Shown here in pieces: positions 59,265-64,000 of a stretch of DNA of 64,000 nucleotides. Positions within the stretch are counted from its first letter, which is position 1; every line of letters begins with the position of its first letter. The DNA is taken from positions 15,860-79,859 of the forward strand of contig JBEIQE010000012.1 of NCBI GenBank assembly GCA_040376705.1, read 5' to 3'. The DNA is from JBEIQE01 sp040376705. GTDB lineage: Bacteria; Pseudomonadota; Alphaproteobacteria; UBA2400. The translations under genes and the position numbers were made by a program. The notes beneath the pieces were generated by a model that was not told the origin of the DNA, did not search any database, and saw nothing but the letters and a program-made list of their open reading frames with translations.

Positions 59265-60302
59265 ATGCGTAATCTGCCGGGTATTCTGTTTGCGCTTGTG
59301 ATGGGCGCTGCGATTGGCCTTTATCACTCATATGAGCGCATGAATACCCAGCAGCCCGTGCGCAACTGCGCTTGTATGGATAAGGCCAATATTCTTGGTG
59401 CTGAGCAGATCAATTTCATCAGCCAGTATCGCGCAGCCTTGCTGGCCGATTTCAAGATTGACCTGGTGACCGTTACGCTGCCCGGTCAGGTAGATATTGC
59501 CAAAGAAGCGGTACGCGAGTTTGAGGCGGCACAGGTGGGCGATTTCGGTGGCCGCGGGCGCGGCTTGCTTCTGCTGATTGCGCCCGACAGTAACGCTGTG
59601 CGTATCGAGGTCAGCCAGGCGCTTGAGGGTATTTTTACCGATACCTTTGTTGCCTATATTCAGCAGCGGCAGATGGCGCCCTTTTTCCAGAGCAAGCGTG
59701 TGACCGATGGTATCGTGGCCACGATCGAGCTGATTTATAATCGTGCGGCCAAGGCGCAGGCTGGTGAGGCGTTTGACCCGCGGCAGCAAGAGGGTTTAAG
59801 TGCCGGTGGCGGTGCGCAGATGGCCGCCAATATTGGCCGTGGGTATGATGAAGGCCAGTACCAGCGCCGTACGGGTGAAGTGGCCAGTGCAGGCTCGCCT
59901 CAGGAGGTAGTGGCAACCTATCTTGCGGCTATGCGCAAACGCGATGCGCGGCCTGATCTGGCCATCTACTCATCTGCCAGCCGCAAGATGATGGCGAACT
60001 GGACAGTTACAGCCGCGCAGATGGATAACATCGTGCAAACCTATGCCAGCTGCGGCGCAGCCGAACTTAAAATGGCTGATAACAGCCATGCTGTATTGCG
60101 TTATGCAATTCCTGAGCGCACCTGCTCCCCCTGGTTTTTTGTACGTGAAGATGGTGCCTGGCGGCTCGACCTCACCATGATGCAGCGGGCGCTACGTTTT
60201 AATAACCGTAACCAGTGGCGTTTCATGCCCGGCGTCAAGCATGAGTATGAAAAAGCTTTTACCGACTGGAAGCTGAACGAGAACGGCTATCCTATGCAGT
60301 GA
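59265..60302 (+). CDS. TPM-domain (YgcG-like) membrane-anchored protein
   Basis: 345 residues from the ATG at 59265, which follows GAGGGAGG. A hydrophobic N-terminus (about 5-18) is followed by a TPM domain (about 30-165) with LGAEQINFISQYRAAL, then GDFGGRGRGLLLLIAPD. A C-terminal extension (about 200-345) with two Cys looks like an NTF2-like fold. TPM proteins partner LemA in envelope or photosystem roles. Its 3' end overlaps mntH on the opposite strand by 11 bases. Confidence 0.85.
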   Translation: MRNLPGILFALVMGAAIGLYHSYERMNTQQPVRNCACMDKANILGAEQINFISQYRAALLADFKIDLVTVTLPGQVDIAKEAVREFEAAQVGDFGGRGRGLLLLIAPDSNAVRIEVSQALEGIFTDTFVAYIQQRQMAPFFQSKRVTDGIVATIELIYNRAAKAQAGEAFDPRQQEGLSAGGGAQMAANIGRGYDEGQYQRRTGEVASAGSPQEVVATYLAAMRKRDARPDLAIYSSASRKMMANWTVTAAQMDNIVQTYASCGAAELKMADNSHAVLRYAIPERTCSPWFFVREDGAWRLDLTMMQRALRFNNRNQWRFMPGVKHEYEKAFTDWKLNENGYPMQ

Positions 60303-61605
60303 AGAAGTAATACAGCATAGTGAGGTTAAGGGTCACAATCAGGCCTGCCACGCCTATAGCTGTGTATTTCATCCACGTGGGGCTCACAAACTCACCCATC
60401 TTGCTCTTTTGCGAAGTGAACATGACCAGCGGAATAACCGCAAACGGCAGCTGCATACTGAGAATGACCTGCGAGAACACCAGCAGGCTGGCTGTGCCGC
60501 TTTCGCCATAGCTTATGGTTACAAGCATGGTTGGGACAATGGCCAGCATGCGCGTAATCAGTTGGCGCTTGAACAGGCTTAGCTTGAGCTTGATGAAGCC
60601 TTCCATAACAATCTGCCCCGCCAGCGTGGCGGTCAGGGTTGAGTTAAACCCGCATAAAAGCAAAGCCACACCAAAAGCAGTGGCGGCCAGTGCACTGCCG
60701 AGCAGTGGCTCGAGCATACCGTGCGCTTCATGAATTTCGGTAATCTCGGTATGGCCGGTGGTATGGAAGGTGGCTGCTGCGACTATAAGAATGGCCGCAT
60801 TCACAAACAGTGCGAGCATGAGGGCGATGGTTGAATCAATTGTCGCGAACTTGATGGCTTCGCGCTTGCCTTTCGGTGTACGGGCATAACTGCGGGTCTG
60901 CACGATGGATGAGTGCAGATAGAGGTTATGCGGCATGACTGTGGCCCCCAGAATACCGATGGCGATATACAGCATCTGCGGGTTCTGGATGATTTCGGGT
61001 GTGGGGATAAAGCCAGCTACCAGATCGGCAATCACCGGGTCAGCCAGCGCGATTTGATAGATAAAGCACAGCACAACAATACTCATGAAGCTTACAATAA
61101 GCGCCTCAAGGTATCTGAATCCGCGGGTTTGCAGCATAAGTACGGCTAGTGCGGTAAGCACCGAGGCCAAGACGCCTAAGGTAAGCGGTAGGCCAAAGAG
61201 CAGGTTTAGCGCTATTGCGGTGCCAATGACCTCGGCCATATCGCAGGCGATGATTGCAATTTCAGCCAGTACCCATAAGGCGATACCAACTGGTTTGCTG
61301 AAATGGTCGCGGCAGGCCTGAGCCAGATCGCGCCGTGTAACAATCCCAAGCCGCAGGGCGAGAGCCTGTAGTAAAATAGCCATAAGGTTTGAGAGCACGA
61401 TAACCGAAAGTAGCGCGTAACCAAAAGCCGAGCCGCCCGCAATATCGGTAGCCCAATTGCCGGGATCCATATACCCAACCGCTACGAGATAGCCGGGTCC
61501 CGCAAACGCAAAAAGTTTGCGCAAAAGGCTGCCGCCCGCAGGTATGGCGATGCTGCGGTGTGTTTCAGCCAGTGCAGGCTGGGTGCTATTTTGCCGCCAG
61601 TTCAA
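60292..61605 (-). CDS. mntH: Nramp-type manganese transporter
   Basis: 437 residues with 11 membrane helices. The metal-site blocks are GYMDPGNWATD (about 45-55) and ATVMPHNLYLHSSIVQTR (about 220-237). It is a proton-coupled Mn2+ (or Fe2+) importer. The start is TTG at 61605, with GAGGG at the right distance; no ATG lies in frame nearby, so the non-standard start is real. A near-perfect 32-base palindrome at 61662-61693 sits upstream. Confidence 0.95.
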   Translation of the reverse strand: MNWRQNSTQPALAETHRSIAIPAGGSLLRKLFAFAGPGYLVAVGYMDPGNWATDIAGGSAFGYALLSVIVLSNLMAILLQALALRLGIVTRRDLAQACRDHFSKPVGIALWVLAEIAIIACDMAEVIGTAIALNLLFGLPLTLGVLASVLTALAVLMLQTRGFRYLEALIVSFMSIVVLCFIYQIALADPVIADLVAGFIPTPEIIQNPQMLYIAIGILGATVMPHNLYLHSSIVQTRSYARTPKGKREAIKFATIDSTIALMLALFVNAAILIVAAATFHTTGHTEITEIHEAHGMLEPLLGSALAATAFGVALLLCGFNSTLTATLAGQIVMEGFIKLKLSLFKRQLITRMLAIVPTMLVTISYGESGTASLLVFSQVILSMQLPFAVIPLVMFTSQKSKMGEFVSPTWMKYTAIGVAGLIVTLNLTMLYYFFTA

Positions 61606-61661
61606 GAATAATCCCTCATTTATTTCACTTGGTCGAGTTTAACTCATCTGCGCCTGTCAAT

Positions 61662-61693
61662 AAATCAATCAATAACATGTTTTTGATTGATTT
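61662..61693. promoter_or_regulatory. Long palindrome upstream of mntH, candidate metal-repressor operator
   Basis: The arms AAATCAATCA / TGATTGATTT flank a symmetric centre around ACATGT (61675-61680). Over 32 bases only one of 16 base pairs fails. A TTGACA lies beside it on the minus strand (61655-61660). It has the size of a dimeric or double-dimeric repressor site. Confidence 0.75.
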
Positions 61694-61721
61694 TATTTAT
61701 GGCGGCCATAGGCGGGTTTTG

Positions 61722-62714
61722 TCAGAACCAGCCGCTGCGCTTGAACCACCACCAAGGCAAGATAGCTGAGACCAGCATAAGGGCAAGGGCTGCAGGGTAA
61801 GCCCAGACCTGATTAAGCTCGGGCATATGCACAAAGTTCATACCGTAGATGCTGGCAATCATGGTAGGCGGCATCAGGATGACCGAGACCATCGAAAACA
61901 CCTTGATCACGTTATTCTGCTCAATTGAAATGGCGCCTACCATAGCATCGAGCAGGAAGGTCGCCTCATTGACCAGACTTTCCGATTGGCTTGCAAGATG
62001 TTCCACCTCGGTTTGCAGCAGGGCCAAGCGCTGCAGATTCTCAGCCCCCAGCAGGCTGGCTCCTGTTTGCTGCTGCATGAAGCCGAACATGCGGTCGATA
62101 CCCGAAAGCGCGGTGAGAATACGGTGGTTAAGGCGCGCTGTACTACCAAGGCCCTGTAACACTTTACGCCACGCATCTGCGGTGCCTTGGCCGGGCGACT
62201 TCGAGCGCTGCAGTGATTCAAGGAATACAAGGCGGCTGACCTGCTCCATCTCGTAGCTTACCTTCTCGCCCAGATCGGCCAGACGGTCGATAATCGCATC
62301 GGCAAGGCCAATGAATACGCTGCCCGATGAATCAAGCAGCTCAGGATAGGCCTTCAGGCTTTCGGCGAAATTGGCCAACGCCTTGGATTCGGCTTTGCGC
62401 AGCGTGACAACAACCTTGGGCGTGATGATGAACATCATGACGCCTGCTGTGGGATTGCCGGTCTGGCTGCCTACCACAATCGGGGTCATGACGAAGACAG
62501 CGTTGCGCTCAACATAATACTGCTGGCGCTGGTCGAGCAGGCGCACTTCCCGCAGAGCCGGTATTTTAAGGCGTAGCTGTTTGGCGACATCGGCTATTTC
62601 GGTTTCATCGCAGCGGTCGATATCAATCCACACTGCATCGTTTGGCAGGGCGGTATCAGCCTTATGCTGCACTTTACTAACGCCACGTACGCTGCGCGAA
62701 TAAACGGTAATCAT
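61722..62714 (-). CDS. corA: CorA family divalent metal transporter
   Basis: 330 residues. The long cytoplasmic domain (about 1-250) is followed by two membrane helices, the first preceded by the YGMNF selectivity motif (about residue 294). CorA-type channels move Mg2+, or Co2+ and Ni2+. It is coupled to folD by an ATGA overlap and lies upstream of mntH on the same strand, though the palindrome separates the two. Confidence 0.94.
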   Translation of the reverse strand: MITVYSRSVRGVSKVQHKADTALPNDAVWIDIDRCDETEIADVAKQLRLKIPALREVRLLDQRQQYYVERNAVFVMTPIVVGSQTGNPTAGVMMFIITPKVVVTLRKAESKALANFAESLKAYPELLDSSGSVFIGLADAIIDRLADLGEKVSYEMEQVSRLVFLESLQRSKSPGQGTADAWRKVLQGLGSTARLNHRILTALSGIDRMFGFMQQQTGASLLGAENLQRLALLQTEVEHLASQSESLVNEATFLLDAMVGAISIEQNNVIKVFSMVSVILMPPTMIASIYGMNFVHMPELNQVWAYPAALALMLVSAILPWWWFKRSGWF

Positions 62715-63577
62715 GCGGCCAGTTCCTGTGGGTATTGTTTCTCAGCATACCGATAAGCGCTACGGGCGGTATTGGCCAGCAGCATGGCAACTGTCATGGG
62801 GCCAACGCCGCCGGGCACGGGGGTTATAGCGCCGGCCACTGTGCTCACGGCTGCATAATCAACATCGCCCTTCAACTGGCCATTAATGCGGTTGATACCC
62901 ACATCAATAACCGTGGCGCCGGGCTTTACCCAATCGGCCTTCACCAGCTCAGGCTGGCCAACGGCGGCGACCAGAATATCAGCCTGCCGGGTTACGGCAG
63001 AAATATCAGGCGTTTTGCTATGCGCGATGGTGACGGTGCAGTTTTGCTGTAGCAGCAGCTCAGCCATCGGGCGGCCCACGAGGCGCGAGCGCCCCAGTAC
63101 GACGGCGTGTAACCCGCTCAGCTGTGGACGGACACTTTTAATAAGCGCAAGGCAGCCCAAGGGCGTGCAGGGCACATGCGCGGGCAGGCCGGCTGCCATT
63201 AGCCCGTAATTAACCGGGCCAAGGCCATCCACATCCTTGGCAGGATCAATCAGGCTGATGAATTGCTGGGCATCCAGCCGCGCGGGCAGGGGCAGCTGCA
63301 AGAGAATACCATGAATACCGGTATCGCGGTTCAGTGTATCGATGCAATCAAACAGCTCGGCCTCACTCACGCTGGCCGGCAGCTTGATCAGCTGGCCGTT
63401 AATGCCAACCTCTTTGCAGGCTTTGAGCTTGTTCTGCACATAAACAGCGCTGGCGGCCATATCGCCAATCAGGAGGGTGGCAAGGCCCGGGGCCTGAGCC
63501 AACTGATTAACGGCAAGCTTGATGCCTACCCGCAGGCGGGCGGCAATAGCTTTACCGTCAATCAGTGTAGCGCTCAT
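62711..63577 (-). CDS. folD: Methylenetetrahydrofolate dehydrogenase/cyclohydrolase
   Basis: 288 residues, the usual length. FolD interconverts 5,10-methylene- and 10-formyl-tetrahydrofolate. The active-site YVQNKLKAC (with the YxxxK dyad), HGILLQLPLPARL, DVDGL and PCTPLGC are present, and VVLGRSRLVGRPMAELL is the NADP loop. It overlaps yggT and corA by four bases each. Confidence 0.96.
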   Translation of the reverse strand: MSATLIDGKAIAARLRVGIKLAVNQLAQAPGLATLLIGDMAASAVYVQNKLKACKEVGINGQLIKLPASVSEAELFDCIDTLNRDTGIHGILLQLPLPARLDAQQFISLIDPAKDVDGLGPVNYGLMAAGLPAHVPCTPLGCLALIKSVRPQLSGLHAVVLGRSRLVGRPMAELLLQQNCTVTIAHSKTPDISAVTRQADILVAAVGQPELVKADWVKPGATVIDVGINRINGQLKGDVDYAAVSTVAGAITPVPGGVGPMTVAMLLANTARSAYRYAEKQYPQELAA

Positions 63578-63870
63578 GGATAGCTGGCAACAGCAGGTAC
63601 AACATACCAGATAATGCAGCGCTGAACGAACCAGATGCCGATGATGAGGATAACCGGTGAGAGGTCGAAACCATTAATCGGTTTGGCAACCTGACGGATA
63701 TGCTTGAGCACCGGCTCGGTCAGTGACTGGCAGAAACGGTAAACACCCTGCACGAACGGATGGCTGGTGTTGATAACATTAAACGCAATCAACCAGCTGA
63801 GGATAACCGCCACAATGACGATGAATTTGTAGATACCGAGCAGCATCAGCAGAAGTTCGATGAATGGCAT
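63574..63870 (-). CDS. YggT family membrane protein
   Basis: 98 residues, two membrane helices (about 5-26 and 66-90) with the YggT loop SHPFVQGVYRFCQSLTEPVL between them. YggT proteins are linked to osmotic-stress tolerance and division, without a settled function. It starts the yggT-folD-corA run and overlaps folD (ATGA). Confidence 0.9.
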   Translation of the reverse strand: MPFIELLLMLLGIYKFIVIVAVILSWLIAFNVINTSHPFVQGVYRFCQSLTEPVLKHIRQVAKPINGFDLSPVILIIGIWFVQRCIIWYVVPAVASYP

Positions 63871-63992
63871 TGGGCGCTCCAGCAGTTGAATAAGCAGAAT
63901 CAGGTGCTTAACCTACCAGCGCCAGCGTTTTTGTCTAGCTGCACTGGGAGGGCGCACCATTATCGGTTATAAGTTAGCCGGAGGATAAGAAT

Positions 63993-64000
63993 ATGGGAAA
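63993..64000 (+). CDS. Possible start of a gene cut by the window edge
   Basis: An ATG at 63993 follows GGAGGA by about 8 bases (63980-63985) and reads M-G-K before the window ends. It is divergent from yggT. Nothing about its product can be said. Confidence 0.45.

Overview
The window reads as a continuous stretch of chromosome from an alphaproteobacterium. The pointers are a RegB/RegA redox two-component pair, the J-domain/CobS/CobT gene order, an SdhAF4-type (DUF1674) small protein, an RHH_4 ribbon-helix-helix protein, a cysteine-type intracellular PHB depolymerase, and many genes joined by ATGA or TAATG overlaps. Genus and family cannot be fixed from the sequence. Coding density is very high. 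No gap exceeds 300 bases (the largest is about 210, at 55777-55986). No rRNA, tRNA, CRISPR array, transposase or integrase was seen.

Layout. 1-2170: edge membrane genes, a tiny SdhAF4-like gene with a leaderless-looking promoter, and PHB depolymerase. 2191-8261 (minus): a secreted PHB-esterase-like protein, three tandem paralogs of unknown function sharing one C-terminal tail, and glycerol kinase. 8292-12189: YgjP-like metallopeptidase, OmpA lipoprotein, ApaG, a winged-helix protein, an RHH protein and BolA. 12262-18980: J-domain protein, CobS, an anchored unknown protein, CobT, and two M16 peptidases. 18965-24128 (minus): a queuosine operon (YhhQ-type transporter, queA, tgt, queG) running on into a GNAT protein and upp. 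24227-28243 (minus): ribosomal protein L28, a TPR membrane protein and a DinG-like helicase. 28307-33271: lipase, a truncated CobT-phosphoribosyltransferase-like protein, an ABC-2 exporter and regB/regA. 33271-39380: two small tandem paralogs, a degenerate EAL protein, a lipase, a LapG-like protease and a degenerate HD-GYP sensor. 39408-42823: accessory patch with an AT-richer unknown gene, a glycosyltransferase and a solitary Mrr nuclease. 42888-52932: Smr, MltA, Tim44-like, FxsA, TsaD, an LCCL-domain protein, GpsA, an EVE protein, AcsA and small unknowns. 52937-57807: PH-domain membrane protein, a 749-residue protein with a GGDEF-like C-terminus, a Bax-inhibitor-1 protein and an orphan sigma-54 activator. 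57950-63870: DUF2089/LemA/TPM membrane module, then minus-strand MntH, CorA, FolD and YggT.

How the genes work together. The queuosine operon covers precursor uptake, base exchange and both tail-maturation steps, but its Tgt lacks two of four zinc ligands. Carbon-storage genes (PHB depolymerase, PHB-esterase-like protein, acetyl-CoA synthetase, glycerol kinase, GpsA) suggest heterotrophy on stored polymers and small substrates. Several enzyme-family members have lost catalytic residues: the PHB esterase (Ser to Gly), HD-GYP, EAL and GGDEF domains, and the CobT-phosphoribosyltransferase. This suggests conversion to regulatory or binding roles. The best candidates for undescribed biology are the three-paralog operon with its shared tail (3442-6710), the DUF2089-LemA-TPM unit with repeated TCAAT/ATTGA operator half-sites (57875-60302), and the near-perfect palindrome upstream of mntH.
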